In this document: piece by piece, positions 26,127 to 35,325 of the stretch
Layout: each line of letters begins with the position of its first letter
Position numbering within the stretch: position 1 is the first letter of the stretch
Assembly: GCF_009002475.1 (NCBI RefSeq)
Contig: NZ_AP019860.1
Location: 4,526,001 to 4,590,000 of the forward strand
Length of the DNA: 64,000 bases
From: Candidatus Uabimicrobium amorphum
Lineage (GTDB): Bacteria > Planctomycetota > Uabimicrobiia > Uabimicrobiales > Uabimicrobiaceae
Reading direction: 5' to 3'
The notes under the pieces: model-generated
Databases searched by the model: none
Told to the model about the DNA's origin: nothing
What the model saw: only the letters and a program-made list of their open reading frames with translations
Program-made: the position numbers and the translations under genes

Positions 26127-27030
26127 ACGAAGTGAAATCTAGTAAGCTTGGATTTCCCCTACCAACGGCGAAAAATGTGGAGCGTAGGTTGGTATCTGCA
26201 TTATTTAAATCAATCGCTCCTTCGGCGATGTCTAAATCTTCCAATTGGGCAAGACGCACCTCTAGTTGTAGTTTATTTTCAATGTGCTTTTCGTTTGTTT
26301 CATCGAGGCGTTGTACTAAACTTCCCACACTGGCGATTCTGTTGGAATTGTCTTCAAATATTGCGTCTAGTTCCGCAACAACATTGTCGGAAAGTTGCTG
26401 TTGAATCTGCGGCTCTGACAACCCACCAGTATTCAGTAGCACATCACGCGCATTAATGAGAGTTTCAAGTACGGGTAATAGATCGCTACCCGGTATATTA
26501 TTTGCCACTTTTACATTGGTATCAATGAAAATTTGTTGTTGTTCGTCATTACCGTTATACGTTACACCATCGATATTGCCGTTGGCATCGCGACTTAACG
26601 CGAAAGGTTGTTGTGCCGAAGTGCCACTAAATAGATGGCGCCCTTCTTTTTTGGTGTTTAGGATACCAGCAACTTGTTCAATGTGTTCATTTAAGTCATT
26701 GGCAATCGTATCGCGATCACTTTGCCCCAGCGAACTTACCGAGAACAATACCAAATTTTTGCTACTTGTAATGACATTGTTGACTTCACGTAGTGCCGTT
26801 TCATTGTTGGCCTGTGTATTGGTGATATGTTCTATGTTTTTTGTGAAAATGTCATTTTGCCGTAAATCTTGTTTTATGCGCAAGGCATTTTTTGCTAGGT
26901 TAGGGTCGTCAGAAACGCGTATGTTGTTTTTACCAAGCGCTATTTTTTCCTGCGCTTGTTGTAACTCAACACCTTTTTGACGTACAGCAGCTAATTGAAA
27001 TTGATGTATACCGTTGGTCGTCACTCGCAT
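26125..27030 (-). CDS. flgL: Flagellar hook-filament junction protein FlgL
   Basis: This 301-residue flagellin-family protein starts MRVTTNGIHQFQLAAVRQKG and keeps the FlgL/HAP3 N-terminal helices (LQQAQEKIALGKNNIRVSDDP) and C-terminal helix region (LQLEVRLAQLEDLDIAEGAI, NTNLRSTFFAVGR type). It joins FlgK to the filament. It is the last gene of the long minus-strand flg operon, and its ATG shares one base with the stop of the preceding histidine kinase-like gene (TAATG). Confidence 0.93.
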   Translation of the reverse strand: MRVTTNGIHQFQLAAVRQKGVELQQAQEKIALGKNNIRVSDDPNLAKNALRIKQDLRQNDIFTKNIEHITNTQANNETALREVNNVITSSKNLVLFSVSSLGQSDRDTIANDLNEHIEQVAGILNTKKEGRHLFSGTSAQQPFALSRDANGNIDGVTYNGNDEQQQIFIDTNVKVANNIPGSDLLPVLETLINARDVLLNTGGLSEPQIQQQLSDNVVAELDAIFEDNSNRIASVGSLVQRLDETNEKHIENKLQLEVRLAQLEDLDIAEGAIDLNNADTNLRSTFFAVGRGNPSLLDFTS

Positions 27031-27722
27031 TATTTTCTCCCTGACAAAGGTAAGTATATTTGGTAAATAGTTTCCTTGTCTCTGTTTAACGCATTGAGAT
27101 ATCCTGCTATGTTGCGAATGGAAATGGCAAGTAGTGCGTGGGCAAAACCATCGCGATATCTTCTCAACACTTTTTTTATGTAGAACGGTTCAAAAACTCT
27201 TGGTAAATGTTCTTCTTCTATAAATGCGCAGCTATGTATTTCCAGCACAATATATTCCTTTTTGGGAATGATTGCATATGGCGTTTCTGTTTTTTCAACG
27301 TTTAAAACTTGCGAGGTTATTTTTAACCTTTCGGAAGGTTGGATACCATCTTCTAGATTCTTAATGAAATTGTCTATCAGTGTGGAAACACGCTCAAAAT
27401 TACCCAAAAATTTTGCGTTTTTTGCATTGAGGTCGATTTGAACATAATCATCCCAATTCGACTTTAGTTGTTGTATCATTTCATCCATATCGACGGTGGT
27501 AAGGATACAGCTATTTTCGCGATAGACTTGTGCTAAATTTTGCGATAGTTTTGACAACTCTTCTACCGAGCGAGACATTTTTTCTACATATTTGTACGGA
27601 GCACTGTCTTTAGGTAATTTGGCCAAGATTAAAGACGGGTATGTAATCAGAACTCCCAATATATTATTAATGTCGTGCGCAATGCCTCCAGCAAGTATCT
27701 CTATGGAATTTTTTTCATTCAT
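27030..27722 (-). CDS. Degenerate histidine kinase within flg operon
   Basis: The 230-residue soluble protein has an intact H-box (LAGGIAHDINNILGVL) of NtrB/HisKA type. Its second half follows HATPase order but lacks the ATP-binding residues: the N-box is LIDNFIKNLEDGI, the G1 box (normally DxGxG) reads HSCAFIEEEHLP, and GTGLGL is replaced by RDGFAHALLAIS. The F-box FEPFY is kept. It probably cannot phosphorylate itself and may accept phosphate or act as a scaffold. It sits between flgK and flgL with 1-nt overlap, so it is translated with the hook-associated proteins. Confidence 0.75.
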   Translation of the reverse strand: MNEKNSIEILAGGIAHDINNILGVLITYPSLILAKLPKDSAPYKYVEKMSRSVEELSKLSQNLAQVYRENSCILTTVDMDEMIQQLKSNWDDYVQIDLNAKNAKFLGNFERVSTLIDNFIKNLEDGIQPSERLKITSQVLNVEKTETPYAIIPKKEYIVLEIHSCAFIEEEHLPRVFEPFYIKKVLRRYRDGFAHALLAISIRNIAGYLNALNRDKETIYQIYLPLSGRK

Positions 27723-27738
27723 GTATTAAAATCCTTTG

Positions 27739-29367
27739 TTAACGACCTAGGTTTATAATATCTTGCAGTAGAGTATTGAGTGTTTGAAACACTCTTGTGG
27801 AGGCTTCAAAAGAACGTTGGAATTTGTTTAAGTTTACTAACTCTTCATCCACAGAAACCCCAGAAACCGATTCTCGCAAATTTTCAAGGTTTTGTATAAC
27901 AGAATTTTGTAAATTTTCTTGGTTTTGCAAATTTTGCGACTGTTGTCCGATTTCTGAAATACTTGTACCTAAGAAATCGCTAAAATTTAAGTCTTGCAAG
28001 TTGCTGTTATTATTTTCCAAAGTTTCCTGTAGCAAAAGAGAATTTTCATTGTTACCAGCGGAAAAACTTTTTGCCAATGCTAGCCGGTTGACATCTTCCA
28101 ATTGTGTGGCAACATTTATATTGTTTGCATCATCACCAACGAATATTGAGTTTATTTGGAAACTTGCTAAAAAGTCGCTAGTATCTGCTGTAAATGAAAA
28201 GTCAAAGCCAGCATCTGCTTGCAAACCCAACTGACCATTGGCATTAATGGTTCCATTGATGTTCGCGACCGCATCTAGTTTTGCTCTAATATCCTCCAAG
28301 CTTTCCGTTGTTGGGTCGATGCTTACTGTTGTTTCACTAATATTTCCCGTAGCAATTTCGCGAAGTTGTACGGTCAAATCACCTTGTTGTATCGGTAGGT
28401 TGAGTGTATCTAAATTTGCTAGTGGATCACTAGCTCCTACAAAGGACAATGTATCCGTTAAACCTGTTTCTTTTCCTATACCTGTCGCATGAATTTTGTT
28501 CATTTCAAACGCAAAATTTGTTGCCAAGTCGTTGAGACGATTTGTGTGCTGCGGTAATATTTCATTGTTTAGTTGTAGTAAACCTCCCAATTTTCCGCTT
28601 TTGACGTCAATATTGTTATTTGTTCCTTGGAGTTGTAATCCTCCGTCGTTGGCTACTTCGAGCGAGAACACTTGATTTTGGTCTACGATAGGTTGTGTTC
28701 CCAAAAATACCTGAGCATGCCCTTCCTGGCTGAAAGAAACAGATATATTGCCTAACGAACTCAGTTCGCGAATTTTTTGATCGCGTTGATCTAAAAGATC
28801 GTTTGCCGCTTCAGGAGAACTGACGATACCCTTATTCAGTCCGTCAATTTCTTGTATGAGAGAATTAAAATTTGCGACACTATCTTGTAGTTCCTCATTG
28901 ACTTGCTGTTCTACTTGTGCAAATTTGGAAGCATGGTCGCGAAAGGAGTCTGTTAATTCCTTGCTTGTATCAATAAATAATTCGCGTAATCCATTATCTT
29001 CTGGTCTTAAAGATACCTCTCCTAAACTTTGAGAAAATTTATCTATGCGGGATATAAGGTCCCCAGGAGAAGAGGCAAAAATATCTTCGAGCTGTAAAAT
29101 AATGGGTTTTTGCACTTCAATGCGACCCTGATTTTGTAAATTGGTACTTATACGTTGTTCTAGAAAATTATTGACCTTACGTTCAACCCCCGAAGCGTCT
29201 ACACCAATGCCCAATTTGCCAATGTTACTTGTTTCTGCAACACCGGCTTTTAACAACACCTCTTGCCTGGAAAAGCCAGGCGTATTGGCGTTTGTTATAT
29301 TGTGCGACGTAGTCTGAATCGCTTGTTGGTTTATTTGTATGGATCGAGATACATTTTCTAAACGCAT
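27739..29367 (-). CDS. flgK: Flagellar hook-associated protein FlgK
   Basis: The 542-residue protein has the rod/hook N-terminal motif (QAIQTTSHNITNANTPGFSRQEV) and FlgK-specific segments (NFLEQRISTNLQNQGRIEVQ, DLLDQRDQKIRELSSLG). The C-terminal motif is VDEELVNLNKFQRSFEASTRV. It forms the first junction zone at the hook tip. It lies 7 nt after the receiver-kinase gene, downstream of the flgN-like chaperone gene, as is common for a chaperone-client pair. Confidence 0.94.
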   Translation of the reverse strand: MRLENVSRSIQINQQAIQTTSHNITNANTPGFSRQEVLLKAGVAETSNIGKLGIGVDASGVERKVNNFLEQRISTNLQNQGRIEVQKPIILQLEDIFASSPGDLISRIDKFSQSLGEVSLRPEDNGLRELFIDTSKELTDSFRDHASKFAQVEQQVNEELQDSVANFNSLIQEIDGLNKGIVSSPEAANDLLDQRDQKIRELSSLGNISVSFSQEGHAQVFLGTQPIVDQNQVFSLEVANDGGLQLQGTNNNIDVKSGKLGGLLQLNNEILPQHTNRLNDLATNFAFEMNKIHATGIGKETGLTDTLSFVGASDPLANLDTLNLPIQQGDLTVQLREIATGNISETTVSIDPTTESLEDIRAKLDAVANINGTINANGQLGLQADAGFDFSFTADTSDFLASFQINSIFVGDDANNINVATQLEDVNRLALAKSFSAGNNENSLLLQETLENNNSNLQDLNFSDFLGTSISEIGQQSQNLQNQENLQNSVIQNLENLRESVSGVSVDEELVNLNKFQRSFEASTRVFQTLNTLLQDIINLGR

Positions 29368-29374
29368 ATTTATC

Positions 29375-30607
29375 CTATGTAACAGTTAAAGTTAAATTTT
29401 TAAATTCATTGATGACTTCCTGAATACTTTGGTAACGATCGTGAGGAAGTTTTTGCATCATACGCACGATAATGTTGGATATACTTTTTGGTATTTGAGG
29501 AGCCACTACATGAGGAGGAGCTATTGGTGTATACACATGCTCATTCATGATGGCGAAGCAAGTTGGTCCGATAAAAGGTGGATGGCCAACAATGAAATGA
29601 TAAAATGTCGCCCCTAAACTATATATATCCGAACGAATATCCGTGTCATGTCCAAAGCACTGTTCTGGGGACATGTATAACGGTGTTCCCAAAAGAGTAC
29701 CTTTATTGGTAATCTTTGTATCTCTTTTCGCGCGCGCCAATCCGAAATCTAGTAACAATGGAATATGGTTTTCCGTGATGAGTATATTTTGCGGTTTTAG
29801 ATCACGGTGAACCATGCCCGCATCGTGTACCACACTTAAACCTTCGCAAATTTCCGTCATCATCGGTGTCGCTTCGTTTATCGAATATGTCTTGCTTTCG
29901 ATGTGGTCGTCCATTGGTTTACCTTTTATATAAGGGGTCATGATAAATAAAAGGTTTTGATGAATTCCCGCATCGATGATTTGAATGAGATTTCGATGCT
30001 TGAGTCGCGTTAAAACTTTTATTTCGCGGATAAAACGTCCTACCTCTTGGGATGTCATTTCAAATTCAGGGTGTAAAATCTTGATGGCAACATCCACATT
30101 TAGCCCTGTATGTGTACCTTTGTATACAACGCCATTGGCCCCTTGTCCCAGTACTTGTTGCAGTTTACATTCCGCGAAGGTTGAATTAATCAAAAATTCG
30201 GGAGCCATCATTAGTTCTCCACGTACCCCCTCAATTTCCATGGACTGCTTCTCTAGTACACCTTTTATTATGGTCATTATTTCCATAAAGCTAATGGGTT
30301 TCTGTAGAACACCTTGGACGTTTTTGTAGTAAGAAATTTCAGGTGCATTTTTTAAATTAGGATCACCACTGATAATAAATACCGGGACATCTATACCTAA
30401 ATTTCGCATTTCCGCCAAAACACTACAGCCGTCCATTTTTGGCATAACTAGATCTAAAAGAACTAGGCTCGGTTTATATTTCTGTAGTTTTTTTAATCCG
30501 TCTTCACCATTTTTGGCCATAATGATTTGGTAATCAGAATCTATAAGTGTATCAGCGTATAGATCTCGATATTTCGGATCATCCTCGATAATTAATACTC
30601 TTGCCAT
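29375..30607 (-). CDS. Receiver domain fused to active Ser/Thr kinase
   Basis: Residues about 1-120 are a CheY-like receiver with acidic pair (IEDDP) and phosphoacceptor Asp in LVLLDLVMPKMDG. Residues about 145-405 are a Ser/Thr kinase with GQGANGVVYKG, VAIKIL, MVHRDLKPQNIL, DFGLAR and GTPLYMSPEQ, so it looks catalytically competent. The fusion suggests that phosphorylation of the receiver controls Ser/Thr phosphorylation of targets. It overlaps the flgN-like gene by 29 nt and precedes flgK by 7 nt, so it is a genuine operon member, and a role in flagellar assembly or switching is inferred. Confidence 0.9.
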   Translation of the reverse strand: MARVLIIEDDPKYRDLYADTLIDSDYQIIMAKNGEDGLKKLQKYKPSLVLLDLVMPKMDGCSVLAEMRNLGIDVPVFIISGDPNLKNAPEISYYKNVQGVLQKPISFMEIMTIIKGVLEKQSMEIEGVRGELMMAPEFLINSTFAECKLQQVLGQGANGVVYKGTHTGLNVDVAIKILHPEFEMTSQEVGRFIREIKVLTRLKHRNLIQIIDAGIHQNLLFIMTPYIKGKPMDDHIESKTYSINEATPMMTEICEGLSVVHDAGMVHRDLKPQNILITENHIPLLLDFGLARAKRDTKITNKGTLLGTPLYMSPEQCFGHDTDIRSDIYSLGATFYHFIVGHPPFIGPTCFAIMNEHVYTPIAPPHVVAPQIPKSISNIIVRMMQKLPHDRYQSIQEVINEFKNLTLTVT

Positions 30608-30950
30608 ATGTTAAGCCCTTATTTGTTGTTCCGTTCTTGTTATAAGAACAATTTCCTGGTGTTATTATTGCAATCATTTTATTACACATTTGTTTTTGAT
30701 TTTCATGTAAGAACTTGACTTCTTTTAGTACATCTTGAATGTCGCGAATTTTTTCCATATTTTTTTCATCTATTTTTTGCGCGTTTTTGTGTCGCCAAAT
30801 GACTATTTTTTTTATTTTTTCCATTTCATATTGCAGTTGTTGAACGTGTTGCTCAATGCATTCGTAAGAAATTTTATTGCGCAAAGTAACGAGTAAATGT
30901 TCGATATTTTCGTAACATTCTAATTCTCTTTGAATAATTTCTTCATCCAC
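30579..30950 (-). CDS. flgN: FlgN-like export chaperone
   Basis: The 123-residue protein is almost wholly helical with coiled-coil heptads (ECYENIEHLLVTLRNKISYE, IQDVLKEVKFLHENQKQM). This fits FlgN, the chaperone for FlgK and FlgL, and the gene is placed between flgJ and flgK where flgN is often found. Sequence similarity to FlgN is weak, so the call leans on size, helical character and position. It overlaps flgJ by 8 nt and the next gene by 29 nt, and the C-terminal 35 residues look disordered. Confidence 0.6.
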   Translation of the reverse strand: MDEEIIQRELECYENIEHLLVTLRNKISYECIEQHVQQLQYEMEKIKKIVIWRHKNAQKIDEKNMEKIRDIQDVLKEVKFLHENQKQMCNKMIAIITPGNCSYNKNGTTNKGLTYGKSINYRG

Positions 30951-31209
30951 GTTTATTGTCCTCTATGGAATTTTGTAATTGTTGGTAAAGAGGAAAATTT
31001 TTATCGACGATTTTGTCCGCTAAAATAGGAATTACCAAGGAATCCATGTACGAAGATGATTGCCCTTCGGGACAAAGACCTTTTGCACACGATTTTAGCA
31101 TTGTTTTGACGAATATTTTGCTGAACTCTTGTGCCTCGTCTACTTCGGTACTTGTATTTTTTGCACTATTTTTCGGTATCGAATTATTTGTAATCATGGA
31201 GATATCCAT
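30943..31209 (-). CDS. flgJ: FlgJ-like rod-binding protein (short form)
   Basis: The 88-residue protein matches the N-terminal rod-binding domain of FlgJ: EAQEFSKIFVKTMLKSCAKG, SSYMDSLVIPILADKIVDK. The muramidase domain of the enterobacterial protein is absent, as in many phyla where a separate enzyme opens the peptidoglycan for the rod. It follows flgI by 18 nt. Confidence 0.85.
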   Translation of the reverse strand: MDISMITNNSIPKNSAKNTSTEVDEAQEFSKIFVKTMLKSCAKGLCPEGQSSSYMDSLVIPILADKIVDKNFPLYQQLQNSIEDNKRG

Positions 31210-31227
31210 TTTATCCCTCCATAAAGC

Positions 31228-32169
31228 CTACAGAAAAATCAATTTAGCATGGAGCGCACCCATTGCTTCTAACATACGAAAAATGACAACGAGATCTTTT
31301 GAGGTAGCTCCCACGGATAACAATGCGTTTGTCAGTTGTTCGACGGTTATTTTTTGTTGACCGTTATTTAAACCAATTGTAATTTTAATGGTGTTGTGTG
31401 TAATGGTTACTGGACTAATTGTTACACTATCTCCTGCAATAATCGAGCCAGTTCTTTCATTAATAACAACACGTGCGGGAATATCTGGTATTACCTCTAA
31501 GGTGTATATCTCGGCAATGAATTGTGAAATACGGTTTTTCTTTTTATACTCGTAGGGAACTTGCACGCGCACAGTATTTAAATTTAGCGTGTGACAATCG
31601 TTGTCGAATTTTTGCATTATTGCTTGTGAAATTCTATTCGCAGTATTAAAGTCAGGATTTTTGAGACGCAAAAATATTTGTCCTTTGGCTGTGACAAACG
31701 AGGCCGGGGCATCGCGCTCTACAATTCCATTGTGTACTGTCGCCACCGTAGGAGACTGTAAATCGGTGCTTAATGTACCTTGTCCTACAGCATAAATCTT
31801 TTTGTTTAAAGCTTTCAGGAAAGTAGGGAGTAATACTCCACCATTTAAGCTCGTTGCATCACCAATGGCAGATACTGTGATGCGAATTTTTGTTCCGCGC
31901 GTTGCCAATGGTGGAAGTTGAGCTGTGGCCATAACTAAAGCCACATTGCCTTGTGCTAGGTCTCTTTCCGAAACGCGGAAGTCATAGTGTTGTAGTACGT
32001 TTCTTAAGGCTTTTAATGCTGCGGGATTTTGATCACCCGTTTGTGGCAAGCCAACAACCAATCCCATACCAGTTATGGGGTTTTCGCGTAGCCCCACAAC
32101 TTCGACAATATCTTTAATACGCGCAGCATGTACCATTCCAAGTAATATTAGAAACACTAGAACTTTCAT
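31228..32169 (-). CDS. flgI: Flagellar P-ring protein FlgI
   Basis: After a signal peptide (MKVLVFLILLGMVHAARI) come FlgI hallmarks: VVGLRENPITGMGLVVGLPQTGDQ (cited in part), VMATAQLPPLATRGTKI, GGVLLPTFL, VVINERTGSIIAGDSV. The length of about 313 residues is normal for the processed family. It builds the P ring in the peptidoglycan layer. I place the start at 32169, preceded by AAGGAC; a further in-frame ATG (32190) lies inside flgH. Confidence 0.93.
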   Translation of the reverse strand: MKVLVFLILLGMVHAARIKDIVEVVGLRENPITGMGLVVGLPQTGDQNPAALKALRNVLQHYDFRVSERDLAQGNVALVMATAQLPPLATRGTKIRITVSAIGDATSLNGGVLLPTFLKALNKKIYAVGQGTLSTDLQSPTVATVHNGIVERDAPASFVTAKGQIFLRLKNPDFNTANRISQAIMQKFDNDCHTLNLNTVRVQVPYEYKKKNRISQFIAEIYTLEVIPDIPARVVINERTGSIIAGDSVTISPVTITHNTIKITIGLNNGQQKITVEQLTNALLSVGATSKDLVVIFRMLEAMGALHAKLIFL

Positions 32170-32177
32170 ATCTGTCC

Positions 32178-32876
32178 TTAAAATGGCCAAATAATATCAA
32201 GTATTTTGCCAAAAACTTTTGACCCAGTGCCAGGCTCCGTTGTTGAGGTTAAAGTTCCTTTTCCTTCGAGATGTATATTTGCCATGGCCAATTGACTAGA
32301 GCTGATCACTTTATCATCTGATATACTTTGTGGTTGTACCATACCGCTCACTACAAGGGTTTTGGCTTCACCATCCAATCTAATATTTCTTTTTCCCCAT
32401 ACCACCAATAGACCATCTTCGCGAATTTCAGTAACAACAACAGCAATTCGGTCGTCAAATGAAGATGTTTGTTGGTACGTTGCTTCACCAATGTGCGTTT
32501 TGTTGCGCGATGCATCCAACGAGGAAATGCCCGTTACCAAAGAGCCACCTACTTGCTGCAAAAGATCTCCTGCTCCAGGATCTACATCTAATTGCGACTG
32601 AGAATTCTTTAAAAGTTCCACTTCATTGTCTTGTTGTACGTCGTTGCGTTCATTGATTAATACGGTAAGAATGTCACCCTTTTTGTACTTTCGATTGTTG
32701 TAAAAAGAAGTAAAATTTTCGTCGAATAATGAACCATGCTGTGGTGGTTTTTCGGGTGCTAAGGGTTGCAGTGAAAGTTGCTGTGGGGAATATGTAGGAA
32801 TTTCTTTGGGAGCCACAGTTTTACTACTACTGCATCCTAATATAACGACATAAAAAAGACACAACCATCTATTCAT
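32178..32876 (-). CDS. flgH: Flagellar L-ring lipoprotein FlgH
   Basis: The protein has a lipoprotein signal (MNRWLCLFYVVILGC) and the FlgH core: LFDENFTSFYNNRKYKKGDILTVLI (cited in part), VVVTEIREDGLLVVWGKRNI, GMVQPQSISDDKVISSSQLA. At 232 residues it is of usual size. It forms the L ring in the outer membrane and therefore shows that this cell has one. It lies 1 nt after flgA. Confidence 0.93.
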   Translation of the reverse strand: MNRWLCLFYVVILGCSSSKTVAPKEIPTYSPQQLSLQPLAPEKPPQHGSLFDENFTSFYNNRKYKKGDILTVLINERNDVQQDNEVELLKNSQSQLDVDPGAGDLLQQVGGSLVTGISSLDASRNKTHIGEATYQQTSSFDDRIAVVVTEIREDGLLVVWGKRNIRLDGEAKTLVVSGMVQPQSISDDKVISSSQLAMANIHLEGKGTLTSTTEPGTGSKVFGKILDIIWPF

Positions 32877-32877
32877 A

Positions 32878-33807
32878 TTATCCCTCGCTTATAAAAACAA
32901 CATTGCTTTCACCAATTACTTTTGCCTTTAGTACACGTCGCGACGAAATGTTCATAACACGGATAATATCATCCTTGAAACCTTTTTCTAACGCCTTAAC
33001 TTTTACTTCGATGTTCAAGTTTCCCATCTTGAATAGCATTTTTATTTTAGAATTGCGTTGAATCATGGGAACGCGCTCTACATCGCGTTTTAACAAGACA
33101 TGCCCTACTGGTAAAGTATGGCGCACACGCACATTTTTTTTCGCCTCATTTAATGTCAAAAATTTTTGGCGATTATCTATTTTTATACGCTTGTAGCTGA
33201 CATAAGAAGGAGTTAGTTTTTTCTTCGCAGAAATGGCGCGTCGTGTTACCAGCACTTTTGTGTAAATATTTACGGAAAATATAACTTTGACCTTACGCAT
33301 TACTTTTCCGTCAATTGCCAACAATATATATACCGATACCTGTTGTCCCCGCCGACGAATTTCTAATTTGCTGTAGCTAATTTTTAACCCAATGCGCGGC
33401 TTGTGAAGTATCACTGGTCGCGTCGCAATATGTTTGAGTGCTATCGAAAAGTCATTCCATGTTTTTCCCAAAGAGAAATGAACATACTCCTTGGCAAGTG
33501 GAGCTAGTTCCTTTGGAGAGATAACTAGTCGACTCGCGACAACTTGTACTTCATCACCGTGAAGTACAAAGTCGACGACACCATTTCGCAATAAAATATC
33601 TTCAATTTCTTCGACCTGATAAATACGCGTTTTTCCTGGGGCAGGTGTCGCGCCAATTTTCAGTTTTTGCAAAGCTTTGTTATTATTTACATTGGCAATG
33701 TCGCCCAAAAAAATAACAAGTCCTTTTACCTCGGCGCGCGGCTGCAAAAAAATTTCTTGGCTCATCACATATGTCATGAAGACTATCAGCAATAAAAGAA
33801 ATTTCAT
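32878..33807 (-). CDS. flgA: P-ring assembly chaperone FlgA
   Basis: The 309-residue exported protein (signal MKFLLLLIVFMTYVMSQ) has a C-terminal SAF/FlgA domain: LVTRRAISAKKKLTPSYV, VRVRHTLPVGHVLLKRDV, KALEKGFKDDIIRVMNISSRRVLKAKV (cited in part). It is longer than enterobacterial FlgA because of an N-terminal beta-rich region. It helps FlgI form the P ring, and its gene precedes flgH and flgI here. Confidence 0.88.
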   Translation of the reverse strand: MKFLLLLIVFMTYVMSQEIFLQPRAEVKGLVIFLGDIANVNNNKALQKLKIGATPAPGKTRIYQVEEIEDILLRNGVVDFVLHGDEVQVVASRLVISPKELAPLAKEYVHFSLGKTWNDFSIALKHIATRPVILHKPRIGLKISYSKLEIRRRGQQVSVYILLAIDGKVMRKVKVIFSVNIYTKVLVTRRAISAKKKLTPSYVSYKRIKIDNRQKFLTLNEAKKNVRVRHTLPVGHVLLKRDVERVPMIQRNSKIKMLFKMGNLNIEVKVKALEKGFKDDIIRVMNISSRRVLKAKVIGESNVVFISEG

Positions 33808-33810
33808 GTT

Positions 33811-34596
33811 TTATCTTATCAAGTTGTTGGTCATGGAAAGCATTTCGTCACTAGTACGAATTACCTTTGAATTGATTTCATAGGTGCGTTGTGCAACGAT
33901 AAGTTTTACCATTTCGCTTACGGTATCGACATTTGATCTTTCTAAGAAATTTTGCCGCAACACGCCGTTGCCTTCTTCACCTGGTCTCGCAATTTCTGGT
34001 TCTCCTGAAGCAGGAGTTTCTCGGTAGATATTGCCGCCCAAGCTTTGTAGACCAGGTTCGTTGGTAAAAGTTGCTAGCTCTATTTCTCCTAAGACTTGTA
34101 GTTGATCTTGCCCCGCGACTTTAGCACTGACAGTTCCGTCATTACCAATAATAATATTTTCGGTGTTTTCAGGAACATTAATTGCCGGTTCCAGTGCATG
34201 TCCCGCAGAGGTAACCAATTGACGTTGTGCATCAATTTTAAAAGAGCCGTCTCTTGTGAAAAAAGTTTCTTCGTTCACCAAAATTTGAAAGAAACCTTGG
34301 CCATCGATGGCCACGTCCAATTCACGGTTACTTTCCTCAAGGGTTCCTTGCCCAAAACTTTTGACATTTGCCACAGATTTTGCTCCACTACCTATTTGCA
34401 TGTCGGAGAGCACTTGTTGATCTGGGTCTGCTTTTCCGGTAAAATTTCCTTTGGAAACATAGAGTAAATCTTGGAATTCCATACGACTTTTTTTGTACGC
34501 AGTCGTATTAGCGTTTGCCAAGTTATTTGCAATATTATCGACAGTAGTCTGTTGTATTAACATGCCGCTTGCAGCACTATCTAGAGATTTAATCAT
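33811..34596 (-). CDS. flgG: Flagellar distal rod protein FlgG
   Basis: This 261-residue rod protein begins MIKSLDSAASGMLIQQTTVDNIANNLANANTTAYKKSR (cited for its NNLANANTTAYKK rod motif) and contains FQDLLYV, GQGFFQILV and the C-terminal motif VKLIVAQRTYEINSKVIRT. These are standard FlgG features. It is the second of two rod genes in tandem after flgE. Confidence 0.94.
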   Translation of the reverse strand: MIKSLDSAASGMLIQQTTVDNIANNLANANTTAYKKSRMEFQDLLYVSKGNFTGKADPDQQVLSDMQIGSGAKSVANVKSFGQGTLEESNRELDVAIDGQGFFQILVNEETFFTRDGSFKIDAQRQLVTSAGHALEPAINVPENTENIIIGNDGTVSAKVAGQDQLQVLGEIELATFTNEPGLQSLGGNIYRETPASGEPEIARPGEEGNGVLRQNFLERSNVDTVSEMVKLIVAQRTYEINSKVIRTSDEMLSMTNNLIR

Positions 34597-34622
34597 TTTT
34601 TATACCTCCCGTGGATAAGATT

Positions 34623-35315
34623 TTAGCGACCGTTTTGCAATAAATTTTGCCAACTGCGATCGACCGTTTGCGTTACTTTGTTAATCGTCTCAAAGTAACG
34701 CATGTTGGCGACAAGATCCTTCATCGAAGTAAAGTTATTTACCGTTGACTTTTCAATATGACCTTGAAGAACACGGCTGTCTTTATCAACATTTGCTTCG
34801 ACTTTGGCGGGATTCCAAAACGTCCCACCTTCATTGATGAGTTTGTGCGGCTCACTAAACTGCATTAATTTTAATGTTCCTAACTCGCGTTCCCCGGCTT
34901 GAATGACACCTTCCTCTGAAATTTTGATTTGTGCTTGTTGACCCTGGGGGACGATGATTGCTCCATCAATTCCCTGAACAACACGGCCTTCCGAAGTTGT
35001 CAATTCGTTATTGTTGTTGACATATAAGTAACCGCTACGAACATAGGCCACTTCGTCATCTTTGACAACTTCGATGAAACCATCGCCTGAAATTGCAAAA
35101 CTATGAGGGTCTTCATCACTAACAACACTTCCTTGTGAGAACGACAGAAAATTTTGCGAATAGGGTATTTCACCGCTAGAGGTTTCACTTTCTACTCGTG
35201 TGAAAACTTCTTTAAAGCCAGGGCTACTTGTATTAGACAAGTTCTTTGCTAAGCGTTGTTGGTTTTGTGCGGCGCTATCCATAGAACCAGCTAGTAGGTA
35301 TAAGGTATTATCCAT
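34623..35315 (-). CDS. flgF: Flagellar proximal rod protein FlgF
   Basis: The 230-residue protein has the rod motif (QNQQRLAKNLSNTSSPGFKE), ISGDGFIEV, GYLYVNNNNELTTSEG and C-terminal FTSMKDLVANMRYFETINKV. It is shorter than FlgG, with the asparagine-poor FlgF-like N-terminus. It lies between flgE and flgG. Confidence 0.88.
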   Translation of the reverse strand: MDNTLYLLAGSMDSAAQNQQRLAKNLSNTSSPGFKEVFTRVESETSSGEIPYSQNFLSFSQGSVVSDEDPHSFAISGDGFIEVVKDDEVAYVRSGYLYVNNNNELTTSEGRVVQGIDGAIIVPQGQQAQIKISEEGVIQAGERELGTLKLMQFSEPHKLINEGGTFWNPAKVEANVDKDSRVLQGHIEKSTVNNFTSMKDLVANMRYFETINKVTQTVDRSWQNLLQNGR

Positions 35316-35325
35316 CGTTATCTCA

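Noticed and set aside
30658..30675. A TGGTGTTATTATTGCA sequence resembling the sigma-54 sites
   Set aside because: It lies inside the flgN-like coding region, on the opposite strand, with no plus-strand gene downstream; the codons for AIITP explain it.
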